Below are positions 10,420 through 21,625 of a stretch of DNA of 61,775 nt, piece after piece. This DNA comes from Burkholderiaceae bacterium (lineage in GTDB: Bacteria > Pseudomonadota > Gammaproteobacteria > Burkholderiales > Burkholderiaceae_C). The stretch lies in NCBI GenBank assembly GCA_030654805.1, contig JAURWR010000053.1:1-61775 (forward strand). The letters are read 5' to 3'. The notes under the pieces were generated by a model. That model worked only from the letters and a program-made list of their open reading frames with translations, was not told where the DNA came from and ran no database searches. Numbering within the stretch: position 1 is the stretch's first letter; each line of letters opens with the position of its first letter. The position numbers and the translations under genes were made by a program.

Positions 10420-10488
10420 GGTGTGGGGCTGGCGTGCGGCCGGCGGTGCGGGACCCCGGCAATGTAGCCAACTCGCGCGTTTTTCGCC

Positions 10489-12771
10489 TCACGCCTTCAG
10501 GTAGTCGGCCCGGCTGCCGAGCCACCGCACCACCTGACGCCGGGCCGCCTCCGGATGGCGCTCGAGCATCGCGTCGGCGGCCGTGCGCGCCGCATGCAGC
10601 AGCGGCAGGTCGTCGTTCAGGTCGGCGAAGCGCAACAGCGCGGCACCCGACTGACGCGCACCGAGAAACTCGCCGGGTCCGCGGATCGCCAGATCGCGCC
10701 GGGCGATCTCGAAGCCGTCGGTCGTCTCGGCCATCGCCTTCAGGCGTGCCTTGCCGGTGATCGACAGCGGAGCCGCATACAGCAGCACGCACACACTGGC
10801 GACCGAGCCGCGTCCGACGCGCCCGCGCAGCTGGTGCAATTGGCTCAGCCCGAAGCGCTCGGCGTGCTCGATGACCATCAGGCTCGCGTTCGGCACGTCG
10901 ACACCGACCTCGATCACCGTGGTGGCGACCAGCACCGACAACTCGCCAGCGGTGAACCGAGCCATCGTCGCGGCCTTGTCAGCCGCCTTCATCCGGCCGT
11001 GCAGCAGGCCGACGCCCAGGCCGGGCAGCGCGTCGCTCAGCTTCTGGTGCGTGTCGATCACGTTCTGCAACTCGGGGCGCTCGCCGAACGGTCGTGTCGC
11101 CGAACGCCCTTCGTCCTGGGCTGGTGCGGTGTCGCCTTCGGCCGTCTCCTCGATCAGCGGGCAGACCCAGTAGACCTGCTTGCCCTGCGCCACCTCGTCG
11201 CGGATGCGCTCGACCACCGCGTCGCGCTTGGTGTCGGCGAATACCTTGGTGACGATCGGCGTGCGGCCCGGCGGCAGCTCGTCGATCGTGCTGATGTCGA
11301 GGTCGGCGTACATCGTCATCGCCAGCGTGCGCGGGATGGGGGTGGCGCTCATCATCAACAGATGCGGAGTCAGGGTGCCCCCAGGCCCCCGCGAGCGGTG
11401 GCCGCCCCCCGAGGGGGTGAGGCCCCCTGGGGGCGGCCCGGCGGTGTCCTCGTGCACGCGCTGCTCCAGCTTGCTGCGCAGGGCCAGCCGCTGCGCGACG
11501 CCGAAGCGGTGCTGTTCATCGACGATGGCGAGGCCGAGCTTCGCGAACTGCACATCGTCCTGGATCACCGCGTGGGTGCCGATCACCAGGCCGGCCTCAC
11601 CCGAGGCGACGCGCTCCAGCATCTCGCGCCGGCTGCGGCCCTTGCGGCTGCCGGTCAGCCACGCGGTGGTGATGCCCAGCGGTTCGAGCCAGCCGACCAG
11701 CTTGCGGAAATGCTGGTCGGCCAGGATCTCGGTCGGCGCCATCAGCGCGCACTGCCAGCCGTTGTGGATCGCGATGGCCGCCGCCAGTGCTGCCACCACC
11801 GTCTTGCCCGAACCGACGTCGCCTTGCAGCAGGCGGTGCATCGGCACGGCGGCGGCGGTGTGCGGGTCACGGTCGCTGTCTCTTGGGTCAATGCGAGCGC
11901 GTTGCAGGTCGGCCGCGATCTCCTCGACGACGCGGCGCTGTGCACCGGTCAACGCGAACGGCAGCACCGCGAGCAGCTGCTCGTGCAGCCCGCCAGCGGT
12001 GACCGCGAAGCGAGGCGCATGCTGCTTCGCGCGTTCGCGCTTGGCCTGCAATTGCGACAGCTGCTGAGCCAGCAGCTCCTCGAACTTCAGTCGTTGCCAG
12101 GCCGGGTGTGAACGGTCGTCCAGCGCCGACAGCGACACGTCGGCCGGCGGGTGATGCAGCCACTGCAGCGCCTCGCGCAGCGTGGCCAGGCCGCGCGGCA
12201 GCAACTCGGCCGGCACGGTTTCGGACAGATCGGCGCGTTGCAGCGCCGATGTCACTGCGCGCCGCAGGTAGGCCTGCGGCAGCGACGCGCTGGTCGGATA
12301 GACCGGGGTCAGCGCGGTCGCCAGCGGGCTGTCGCCGTCGACTGCCTTGAACGTCGGGTGCACCATCTCCAGCCCGAAGAACCCGCCGCGCGCTTCGCCG
12401 CGTGCGCGAACGCGGCGGCCCTCGGCCAGCGTCTTCTGGTGCGACGGATAGAAGTGCAGGAAGCGCAGCAGCAAGGTGTCGCCGGCGGCGTCGGCCAGCG
12501 TTACCAACAACTGCCGGCGGTTGCGCAGCTGGATCTCGCAACGCTGCACCACGCCTTCGACCTGCGCCGCCACCCCGTCGTGCAGCGCGGCGATCGGTGT
12601 CAGCCGGGTCTCGTCCTCGTAGCGCAGCGGCACGTGCAGTGCGAGGTCGATGTCGCGGCGCAGGCCGAGTTTCTCCATCGCACGCAGCGGGCCCGACTTC
12701 GCTCGAGCGGCCGGTGCGCTGGCCGTGGCCGTGTCGCGGGCGTCAGTCGGGGTCGGCGCACGGGTGGGCAT
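10489..12771 (-). CDS. recG: ATP-dependent DNA helicase RecG with an in-frame insertion
   Basis: A 761-residue superfamily 2 helicase that remodels stalled forks and branched recombination intermediates. Visible parts are the N-terminal wedge/OB region (about 80-190), Walker A GDVGSGKT, the Walker B box VDEQHRFG, motif III SATPIPRT and a C-terminal helicase domain with QLRGRVGRG. Unusual is a Gly/Pro-rich insert of about 27 residues (about 441-467) between LRSKLEQ and PHLLMMSATP. It is encoded by a GC-rich palindromic repeat that normally occurs between genes. It falls between motifs II and III, where RecG proteins have a variable loop, so the enzyme is probably still active. The ATG at 12769-12771 was chosen over an upstream extension that would run through the queA promoter region. 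Confidence 0.95.
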   Translation of the reverse strand: MPTRAPTPTDARDTATASAPAARAKSGPLRAMEKLGLRRDIDLALHVPLRYEDETRLTPIAALHDGVAAQVEGVVQRCEIQLRNRRQLLVTLADAAGDTLLLRFLHFYPSHQKTLAEGRRVRARGEARGGFFGLEMVHPTFKAVDGDSPLATALTPVYPTSASLPQAYLRRAVTSALQRADLSETVPAELLPRGLATLREALQWLHHPPADVSLSALDDRSHPAWQRLKFEELLAQQLSQLQAKRERAKQHAPRFAVTAGGLHEQLLAVLPFALTGAQRRVVEEIAADLQRARIDPRDSDRDPHTAAAVPMHRLLQGDVGSGKTVVAALAAAIAIHNGWQCALMAPTEILADQHFRKLVGWLEPLGITTAWLTGSRKGRSRREMLERVASGEAGLVIGTHAVIQDDVQFAKLGLAIVDEQHRFGVAQRLALRSKLEQRVHEDTAGPPPGGLTPSGGGHRSRGPGGTLTPHLLMMSATPIPRTLAMTMYADLDISTIDELPPGRTPIVTKVFADTKRDAVVERIRDEVAQGKQVYWVCPLIEETAEGDTAPAQDEGRSATRPFGERPELQNVIDTHQKLSDALPGLGVGLLHGRMKAADKAATMARFTAGELSVLVATTVIEVGVDVPNASLMVIEHAERFGLSQLHQLRGRVGRGSVASVCVLLYAAPLSITGKARLKAMAETTDGFEIARRDLAIRGPGEFLGARQSGAALLRFADLNDDLPLLHAARTAADAMLERHPEAARRQVVRWLGSRADYLKA
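11371..11450. repeat. GC-rich palindromic repeat inserted in frame inside recG
   Basis: About 80 bases of runs of C and G with several short palindromes (GGCCGCCCCCCGAGGGGG, GGCCCCCTGGGGGC). The same core, CCCCCTCGGGGGGC followed by a GC-rich tail ending in GGGGG, occurs between genes at 15631-15668. In recG it is a whole number of codons and adds about 27 residues without a stop. I infer insertion of a dispersed, non-coding repeat into a surface loop. The exact ends are uncertain by about 10 bases without an alignment. Confidence 0.7.
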
Positions 12772-12892
12772 GGGCGAATTCTGACCGCAGGCCCGACGCC
12801 GGGCCGCGCCCTGCGTGGAACAATCCGGCCGCCTGTTCCGGGCCCGTCGCAGCACCACACCGGCGTTGGCGGCGGCCCACCTCGGCCTTCCC

Positions 12893-13987
12893 ATGACCGC
12901 TTCGTACACGCTTTCCGACTTCGATTTCGACCTGCCGCCCGAACTGATCGCTCAGCACCCGGCGGCCGAGCGCAGCGCGTCGCGGCTGCTCGATGGCACC
13001 GGCCCCGCCCCGGTCGACCGGGTGTTCCGCGAGCTGCCGTCGCTGTTGAACGCGGGCGACCTGCTGGTCTTCAACGACACCCGTGTGATCAAGGCGCGGC
13101 TGCTCGGCGTCAAGGCCACCGGCGGTCACGTCGAGGCGCTGGTCGAACGCGTGCTGCCGGGCCACGAGGTGCTGATGCACCTGCGTGCCAGCAAGTCGCC
13201 GAAGCGCGGCCAGTGCGTGCGTTTCGCGCGCAGTGTGGAGGCGGCGCTGTCCGCCGAGGTCACCAGCGGCTTCGATGCCGAGGTGCTCGGCCGCGCCGGG
13301 CCCGAGGACGCGCTGTTCCACCTGCGTTTCCCGTCCGACCCGCAGGCGCTGCTGGAGCGCTTTGGTCATGTCCCGCTGCCGCCCTACATCACGCACGCCG
13401 ACGATGCCGACGACGAGCGGCGCTACCAGACGGTGTTTGCATCCAAGCCCGGCGCGGTCGCGGCGCCGACGGCGGCCCTGCATTTCGATCAGGCGCTGCT
13501 CGATGCGCTGACCGCGCGCGGCGTCGAGCAGGCGCGCGTCACGCTGCATGTCGGCGCCGGCACGTTCCAGCCGGTGCGCACCGAAAACCTGGCCGAACAC
13601 CGGATGCACAGCGAGTGGTACGAGGTCGGTGCCGACACGGTCGATGCGGTGGCCCGCACGCGCGAGCGCGGCGGACGCGTCGTCGCGGTCGGCACGACGA
13701 GCTTGCGCGCGCTTGAATCGGCAGCGCGCGGCGGCTCATTGCGCGCGGGCGTCGGCGACACCGACATCTTCATCACGCCGGGCTTTCACTTTCGCGTGGT
13801 CGATGCGCTGGTCACCAATTTCCACTTGCCGCGCAGCACGCTGATGATGCTGGTCAGCGCGCTGGCCGGCCACGCGCACGTGATGGCGCTGTACCGCCAC
13901 GCGATCGCGCAGCGCTACCGCTTCTTCAGCTACGGCGACGCGATGCTGCTGACGGCCCTGCCCGACGCGCGTTCGGCGCGCGGTTGA
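12893..13987 (+). CDS. queA: S-adenosylmethionine:tRNA ribosyltransferase-isomerase QueA
   Basis: A 364-residue cytoplasmic enzyme that transfers and isomerises the ribosyl part of AdoMet onto preQ1-tRNA to give epoxyqueuosine. Recognisable features are the opening [15 protein letters not shown], the central [26 protein letters not shown] and the C-terminal [21 protein letters not shown] and [11 protein letters not shown]. Length matches the family. The ATG at 12893 follows directly on the divergent recG promoter region. The gene converges on the GT39 gene with only three bases between the stop codons. tgt, the next-but-one enzyme of the pathway, is encoded 3 kb downstream, so the usual queA-tgt linkage is broken by two envelope genes. 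Confidence 0.97.
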   Translation: MTASYTLSDFDFDLPPELIAQHPAAERSASRLLDGTGPAPVDRVFRELPSLLNAGDLLVFNDTRVIKARLLGVKATGGHVEALVERVLPGHEVLMHLRASKSPKRGQCVRFARSVEAALSAEVTSGFDAEVLGRAGPEDALFHLRFPSDPQALLERFGHVPLPPYITHADDADDERRYQTVFASKPGAVAAPTAALHFDQALLDALTARGVEQARVTLHVGAGTFQPVRTENLAEHRMHSEWYEVGADTVDAVARTRERGGRVVAVGTTSLRALESAARGGSLRAGVGDTDIFITPGFHFRVVDALVTNFHLPRSTLMMLVSALAGHAHVMALYRHAIAQRYRFFSYGDAMLLTALPDARSARG

Positions 13988-13990
13988 GGT

Positions 13991-15595
13991 TCAGGGCTCG
14001 TCCTTCGGCTCCGGCTTCAGCGGCACCGGCGCATCGGGCAGCGGGCAGCGCGCGCTGCCGCACAGCCGCTCGCAAAACGGGCAGGCGGCCAGCGGCAGCC
14101 ACGCCGGGATGCGGTAATAGCGGCGGTGGATGTCGGCCAGCACGCCATCGCGGTAGGCCTCGTACCTGAATCCCTGGCCCTCGACCGCGTAGAACTCCAG
14201 CTGGTTCTGCGTGTAGGTCAGCAATCGGACCGATTCGAAATAGGGGCGGTAGTCGTCGAGCCGGGGTCGGGTGGTCAGGATCACGCGGATCGTGCGGCCT
14301 TGGTAGACGCTGTAGTCGACCAGCAGATCGTCCTGCCGCGCGTGGAAGTTGCCGCGACCGAACACCGGCATGTACTGGCGCATCGCGTAGCCGTAGGTCG
14401 ACGCCGGCGTGTAGGCGTTCGACATCAGCACCACGCCGGGCGCCTCGACCTGTTTCAGCATCTCGGTCGTTTTCACGCTGCGCACGATGCCCTTGTAGAT
14501 CGAGGTTGACTTCCAGCTTTCCATCGGCACCGCCGCCACGCCGATGACCGCGGCCACGTGCAGGCCGGTCAGCACCGCGAGCCCGACGGCGCAGGCCTTC
14601 AGGCGCTGCACGGGCAGGCCGAGCGCGATGAAGGCGAAGCCGAACGGATAGAACGACATCACCCAGTGCAGACCGATGATCTTCTTCAGCGACAGCAGCG
14701 CGAAGAACAGCAGCGGCACGACGACCAGGCAGCCCAGCAGGCGATGCGCCCGGAATGCGATGCCCAGATCGGCGCGGTGTTTCCAGCTCAGCCACGCGGC
14801 CACCGGCGACACCAGGTAGACCATCATCCCGACGTAGGTCGCGGGCTTCTTCCAGGTGAACACCTCGCCGGCGTTGCGGTTGATCAGGTTGAACATGATG
14901 TTCGACCAGCAGTGGTCGATGTTCCACGCGATGTTGATCGCCGGGCCCGGCAGCGCGCACAACAGCAGCAGCGCGAACGCCGCGAGGCGGTCGCGCCGGA
15001 ACAGCACGAAGTAGATGAAGTACGCGAAACCCAGCACCACCGCGAAGTACTTCGACAGCAAGGCCGCGCCGAGCAGCCCGCCGGACAGCGCGTACAGGCC
15101 CCAGGTGCGGGCGTCGAGCTTCGGCCGCCGCTCGGCGACCAGCAGGCAGCAGGCCGAGGCCACCGACCAGAAGATCAGCGGCGTGTCGGTCGTGATCAGC
15201 ACGTTGAGCCAGTTGATCGGCGCCAGCCAGAACAGCAGCACCGCCCACGCGGCGCGGGTGCGATCGATCGCAGCCAGCGCCCACCACAGCAGGCCGCCGA
15301 GCGCGATCGGCAGCAGCAGCACCGGCAGCCGGATCGCCCACAGCGTGTCGCCGAGCGTCGCGCGCATCGCGGCGATCAGCCAGCCGACCATCGGCGGGTG
15401 GTCGTAGTAACCCAGGTCCGGGTAGACGCCCCACCAGTAGAAATAGGCCTCGTCGCCGGTGATCGGCAAGGCCAGCGCCAGCCAGCCGCGCAGCAGCAGC
15501 GAGCCGAGTCCCGCGATCAGCAGCCAGCGCGGCAGCGACAGCGCTGGCGACGGCGGTGCCATCGGGGAGCGAGGCTGGGCAGCGGTGTTCGTCAT
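13991..15595 (-). CDS. Membrane glycosyltransferase, family 39 (ArnT/PMT type)
   Basis: A 534-residue integral inner-membrane protein with about ten hydrophobic segments. The first extracytoplasmic loop carries TGDEAYFYWWGVYPDLGYYDHPPMVGW, the acidic DE and DHPP signatures of family 39 glycosyltransferases. These use polyprenyl-phosphate sugars as donors to modify lipids, glycans or proteins in the periplasm. The extreme C-terminus contains four cysteines (CPFCERLCGSARC) in a zinc-binding-like spacing, which is not a usual family feature. A DPPR-synthase-like gene lies upstream in the same direction, so the donor may be a polyprenyl-phosphate pentose; this is inference. The acceptor is unknown. 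Confidence 0.87.
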   Translation of the reverse strand: MTNTAAQPRSPMAPPSPALSLPRWLLIAGLGSLLLRGWLALALPITGDEAYFYWWGVYPDLGYYDHPPMVGWLIAAMRATLGDTLWAIRLPVLLLPIALGGLLWWALAAIDRTRAAWAVLLFWLAPINWLNVLITTDTPLIFWSVASACCLLVAERRPKLDARTWGLYALSGGLLGAALLSKYFAVVLGFAYFIYFVLFRRDRLAAFALLLLCALPGPAINIAWNIDHCWSNIMFNLINRNAGEVFTWKKPATYVGMMVYLVSPVAAWLSWKHRADLGIAFRAHRLLGCLVVVPLLFFALLSLKKIIGLHWVMSFYPFGFAFIALGLPVQRLKACAVGLAVLTGLHVAAVIGVAAVPMESWKSTSIYKGIVRSVKTTEMLKQVEAPGVVLMSNAYTPASTYGYAMRQYMPVFGRGNFHARQDDLLVDYSVYQGRTIRVILTTRPRLDDYRPYFESVRLLTYTQNQLEFYAVEGQGFRYEAYRDGVLADIHRRYYRIPAWLPLAACPFCERLCGSARCPLPDAPVPLKPEPKDEP

Positions 15596-15630
15596 CTCAG
15601 TACCGCCCGGCCGTTCCGAAGGTACTGAGC

Positions 15631-15668
15631 GCCCCCTCGGGGGGCAGCGAGCGCAGTGAGCGTGGGGG
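15631..15668. repeat. Short GC-rich palindromic intergenic repeat
   Basis: The segment GCCCCCTCGGGGGGCAGCGA and its continuation to GTGGGGG form a palindromic unit of the type scattered through Burkholderiales genomes. It lies just upstream of the GT39 gene. A related copy is embedded in recG at about 11371-11450. It has no coding potential. It could act as a transcription-attenuating hairpin, but the sequence does not prove this. Confidence 0.65.
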
Positions 15669-15760
15669 TTTCATTTCAGTGGCTCCGCCGCGCGTGGCGC
15701 GACCCACGACCTCTGGGGCGGGCGTGTGAGGTGGGCGCGCGTGCCGAAGACACTGGGTAC

Positions 15761-18152
<2,392 letters not shown>

Positions 18153-18180
18153 CCAGCGTGCAGCGCCGACCGTCCTCGTG

Positions 18181-18666
18181 ATGATCTGGCTCAAGCGCCC
18201 CTTCGGCGCGCTGCTCGCGCTGGTCATCCTGTTCGAGGAGTGGGGCTGGGAGCCGCTGCAGCGGCTGATGGCCCGCATCTCGCGGCTGCCGCTGCTGGCC
18301 TGGCTGGAACGCCGCATCGCCGCGCTGCCGCCGCATGCTGCGCTGGTGGTGTTCTTCCTCCCCGCGCTGGCGCTGCTGCCGGTCAAGCTGGCTGCGCTGT
18401 GGCTGATCGGGCAGGGACACCCACTGCTCGGCGTGCTGCTGATCCTGGCCGCCAAGCTCGTCGGTACCGCCGTCGTCGCCCACCTGTTCGCGTTGACCCA
18501 GCCCGCGTTGATGCGGCTGCCCTGGTTCGCGCGTCTCTACTTGCGCTGGTCGGTGTGGAAGACCGCGTTGCTGGTGCAGGTGCGCGCCTCGTGGGCGTGG
18601 CGCGCCGGCCGTGTCGTCAAGCGACGGGTGGCGCAGCGGCTGCGCCGTTTTCGCGGCGCCGCCTGA
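18181..18666 (+). CDS. Small membrane protein of unknown function
   Basis: A 161-residue protein with two or three hydrophobic segments (about 7-17, 50-67 and 75-100), a highly basic C-terminal tail (VVKRRVAQRLRRFRG) and many Trp and Leu residues. It looks like the conserved but uncharacterised transmembrane proteins annotated only as hypothetical in Burkholderiales. It begins 28 bases after tgt and could be co-transcribed with it. A GTG one codon earlier is an alternative start. It converges on the CPBP protease gene with 21 bases between. No enzymatic motif is visible. Confidence 0.75.
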   Translation: MIWLKRPFGALLALVILFEEWGWEPLQRLMARISRLPLLAWLERRIAALPPHAALVVFFLPALALLPVKLAALWLIGQGHPLLGVLLILAAKLVGTAVVAHLFALTQPALMRLPWFARLYLRWSVWKTALLVQVRASWAWRAGRVVKRRVAQRLRRFRGAA

Positions 18667-18687
18667 GTTCGACGCGGGGCGTCCGGA

Positions 18688-19368
18688 TCACCAGAATGCC
18701 CAGTGGCCGGTCGCGACCACCCAGACGCCGAGCGCGCCGTTGGTGACCGCGTGCGCGATCACCGGCACCCAGAGCTTGCCGGTGCGCCGGTAGAGCCACG
18801 CGTAGGCGAGGCCGGCCACGATGGCAGCCAGCCACAGCGTGTGGGCCAGCATGAAGACGAAGGTCGACAGCACGATCGCGCGCAGGCCGACCTGCTGCGG
18901 CACGACGCCCTCGAAGATCTCGTTGTCGAACCAGCGCATCAGGAACGAGCGCCAGAACAGCTCCTCCATCACCGGCACGATCAGCGCCGCCCCGATCCAG
19001 CGCACGGCGATCAGCGGCCAGATCGGCTGGCCCTGCGCATCGAGCGGCAAGAAGGCCGCCGTCGGCGTGCCGAGCTGCATCCACGGTGCGGCCAGGTTGA
19101 TCCACAGGCCGAACACCACCAGGCCGACGCCGACCCCGAGCAGCGCTTCGCGCATCGACGGCAGCACCTGCGACGACAGCTCGCCGTACTCCTTCCACCA
19201 CGCTGTCAGCAGCGCACCGACCGCGACCACGGTGAGGCCGTAAATCCAGCGCGGGTCGATGCCCCACGAGCCATCGGCGGGCAGCGCGCCACGCAGCGCC
19301 AGCAACCCCATGAAGACGGCAAACGGGATCACGCGCACGCGCGCAGCGCGGCTCAGCGGCAGGGCCAT
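18688..19368 (-). CDS. CPBP intramembrane glutamic protease, exosortase-associated type
   Basis: A 226-residue polytopic membrane protein of the CAAX-protease-and-bacteriocin-processing (CPBP) superfamily. Catalytic-type residues are E135 and E136 in EELFWRSFLMRW, H175 in FMLAHTLW, and H206 and N210 in AHAVTN. The ending GVWVVATGHWAFW and the overall size match the subgroup called CAAX prenyl protease-related, which usually accompanies exosortase/PEP-CTERM sorting systems. No exosortase or PEP-CTERM protein is in the window, so it may act with a locus elsewhere. The subgroup assignment rests on remembered motif similarity. It lies 48 bases downstream of the CoA-transferase gene on the same strand. 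Confidence 0.8.
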   Translation of the reverse strand: MALPLSRAARVRVIPFAVFMGLLALRGALPADGSWGIDPRWIYGLTVVAVGALLTAWWKEYGELSSQVLPSMREALLGVGVGLVVFGLWINLAAPWMQLGTPTAAFLPLDAQGQPIWPLIAVRWIGAALIVPVMEELFWRSFLMRWFDNEIFEGVVPQQVGLRAIVLSTFVFMLAHTLWLAAIVAGLAYAWLYRRTGKLWVPVIAHAVTNGALGVWVVATGHWAFW

Positions 19369-19416
19369 GGCTGAAGGTCCTCGGGCAAAGAGAGGTTGGG
19401 GGGCGGCGATCGGCGC

Positions 19417-20637
19417 TCAGCGAGCTGCCGGGGGTGTGAGGCCGTGGGCTTGCAGCACCGCGTCGGTGTCCTGCCCCAGCGTGGGTGCGAGCCGATCGAT
19501 GCGGCCCGGCGTCGCGCTGAGCTTGGGCACGACGCCGGGCACGTCGAGCGACAGGCCGTCGGCGGTGGTGATGCGCTCGATCATGCCGCGCGCCCGGTAG
19601 TGCGGGTCCTCGGCGATGTCCTTCGCGGTGTAGACGCGGCCCACCGGCACCTGCGCCGCCTGCAAGGTGGCGAGCGCCTCGGCGACGCTGCGCGACTGCG
19701 CCCAGGCGCCGATTGCCGCGTCGATCTCGTGCACCCGCGCGACCCGGCCGGCGTTGGTCGCCAGGCCCGGGTCCAACCCGAGGTCGTCGCGATCGATCGC
19801 GTGCATCAGTCGTTGGTAGATCGAGTCGCCATTGCCGGCGACCAGCACCCAGCCGTCGGTGCAGGCGTAGGTGTTGCTGGGTGCGATGCCGGGCAGCGCC
19901 GAGCCGGCCGGCGCGCGCACCGCACCGAACGCGCTGTACTCGGGCAGCAGGCTTTCCATGCAGTTGAAGACCGATTCATAAAGTGCCACATCGACCACCT
20001 GGCCCACGCCCTTGGGCGCCTGCGGGCTGACCGTGGCGTGCCGGTGCTGCAGCGCCAGCAGGATGCCGATGACGCCGTGCAGCGCCGCGAGCGTGTCGCC
20101 CAGGCTGACGCCGCAACGCACCGGCACGCGACCGGGCTCGGCCGTCAGGTGGCGCAGTCCGCCCATCGCTTCGGCGACGGCCGCGAAGCCCGGCAACTCG
20201 CGATACGGGCCGGTCTGTCCGTAGCCGCTGATGCGGCACATGATCAGGCCCGGGTTGGTCTTGGACAGTTCTTCGTGGCTCAGCCCCCAGGCTTCCATCA
20301 CGCCGGGCTTGAAGTTCTCGACCACGACATCGGCCTCGGCGATCAACCGGCGCACGATGTCGCGCGCCGCCGGGTCCTTCAGGTCGAGTGCGACGCTCTG
20401 CTTGTTGCGCGACTGCACCTGCCACCACACGCTGGTGCCCTGGTGCAGCAGCCGCCACTGGCGCAGCGGGTCGCCGCCGGGCTTGCCGTCGCTGGCCGGC
20501 GGCTCGATCTTGATGACCTCGGCGCCGAAATCGGCCAGCGTCTTGGCGGCGAATGGGCCGGCGATCAATTGACCCAGTTCAACGACTTTCAGGCCGGCCA
20601 GCGGGCCGAACGACGCGGGTGGGGCGGATGTCGTCAT
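19417..20637 (-). CDS. Family III CoA-transferase (CaiB/BaiF type)
   Basis: A 406-residue cytoplasmic enzyme that moves coenzyme A between carboxylic acids. Family marks are GLKVVELGQLIAGPFAAKTLADFGAEVIKIE at the N-terminus, ENFKPGVMEAWGLS, and the aspartate nucleophile in VDVALYESVFN (about residue 213). The last third contains the small-domain VPVGRVYTAKDIAEDPHYRARGM. The substrate cannot be told; nothing nearby encodes a dedicated acyl-CoA pathway. It begins three bases after the end of rlmJ on the same strand, so the two are almost certainly one transcript, although their functions appear unrelated. Confidence 0.92.
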   Translation of the reverse strand: MTTSAPPASFGPLAGLKVVELGQLIAGPFAAKTLADFGAEVIKIEPPASDGKPGGDPLRQWRLLHQGTSVWWQVQSRNKQSVALDLKDPAARDIVRRLIAEADVVVENFKPGVMEAWGLSHEELSKTNPGLIMCRISGYGQTGPYRELPGFAAVAEAMGGLRHLTAEPGRVPVRCGVSLGDTLAALHGVIGILLALQHRHATVSPQAPKGVGQVVDVALYESVFNCMESLLPEYSAFGAVRAPAGSALPGIAPSNTYACTDGWVLVAGNGDSIYQRLMHAIDRDDLGLDPGLATNAGRVARVHEIDAAIGAWAQSRSVAEALATLQAAQVPVGRVYTAKDIAEDPHYRARGMIERITTADGLSLDVPGVVPKLSATPGRIDRLAPTLGQDTDAVLQAHGLTPPAAR

Positions 20638-20640
20638 CGT

Positions 20641-21489
20641 TCAGGCGACTTTCTGTTCCAGCAGGTAGTTGGCGCCGTCGTACTGGCCCAGCACCTCGGT
20701 CAGGTAGGGCAGCACTTCCAGCAGTTGATCGTGCAGCGTGTACGGCGGGTTCAGGATGAACATGCCGCTGCCCGCGAGGCCGAATCCCTGCGAATCAGGC
20801 ACCTGCACTGTCAGCCGCGCGTGCAGCCAGCCTTTGGGCGCCAGCCCTTCGAGTCGGCGTGGCAGTTGCGCGGCTTCGAGCTTGCTGACCTGCGGGTACC
20901 AGACCATGTAGACGCCTTCCGGGAAGCGCAAGATGGCTTCGCGCAGCGACGCGATCACCTTCGAGTAGTCGCCGTGGCCCTCGTAGCTCGGGTCCATCAG
21001 CACGACGGCGCGGCGCGACGACGGCGGCACCTGGCTCTTCAGCCCGTCGAAGCCGTCGGTGTCCTTGACCTCGGCGCCCTTCACCGTGCCGAGGAAGGAT
21101 TCGAGGATGCGGTGATCGGTCGGGTGCAGCTCGTACAGCCGCAACTGGTCCTGCGCGCGCAGCAGCATCTTCGCGAACGCCGGCGAGCCGGGGTACTGCT
21201 CGAGCTGGCCCTCGGGGTTGAACTGGCGCACCAGCGCCATGTAGTCGGCCACCGCCTCGGGCAACTCGTCGGGTGATTTGTCCCACAAGCGCGCCACGCC
21301 CTGCAAATACTCGCCCTTCTTCTGCGCGTACTGGCCTTCGAGCGAGTAGCCGCCGGCGCCGGCGTGCGTGTCGATCAATCGGTACGACTTGTCCTTCTGG
21401 TTCATGTAGCGCAGCACCAGACACAGCGTGATGTGCTTGAGCACATCGGCGTGGTTGCCGGCGTGGAAGGCGTGACGGTAAGCGAGCAT
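20641..21489 (-). CDS. rlmJ: 23S rRNA (adenine(2030)-N6)-methyltransferase
   Basis: A 282-residue AdoMet-dependent methyltransferase that modifies A2030 of 23S rRNA. It opens MLAYRHAFHAGNHADVLKH and has DTHAGAGGY (AdoMet site, shared with E. coli RlmJ) and a catalytic motif IV that reads DPSYE where DPPYE is usual. The C-terminal segment GSGMFILNPPYTL is conserved. Length matches the family. The start at 21487-21489 diverges from the old yellow enzyme gene across 136 bases. The Ser for Pro change in motif IV is common enough that activity is not doubted. Confidence 0.94.
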   Translation of the reverse strand: MLAYRHAFHAGNHADVLKHITLCLVLRYMNQKDKSYRLIDTHAGAGGYSLEGQYAQKKGEYLQGVARLWDKSPDELPEAVADYMALVRQFNPEGQLEQYPGSPAFAKMLLRAQDQLRLYELHPTDHRILESFLGTVKGAEVKDTDGFDGLKSQVPPSSRRAVVLMDPSYEGHGDYSKVIASLREAILRFPEGVYMVWYPQVSKLEAAQLPRRLEGLAPKGWLHARLTVQVPDSQGFGLAGSGMFILNPPYTLHDQLLEVLPYLTEVLGQYDGANYLLEQKVA

Positions 21490-21625
21490 GCGGTGGGCCC
21501 CTGATCAATCGGGCACTGTAGCCGTTGCCCGAAAAGGAGTCCGCCGGGCCATCTCGGCCTTGACCGTGGTCAAACGCGGTTAAGCCCTCGACTCCAGAAT
21601 CCGCGCTCCATCTCCGAGGAATCGC

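Noticed and set aside
12772-12909. A 46-residue N-terminal extension of RecG
   Set aside because: It overlaps the queA start and promoter region and is not like other RecG proteins; the ATG at 12771 fits.
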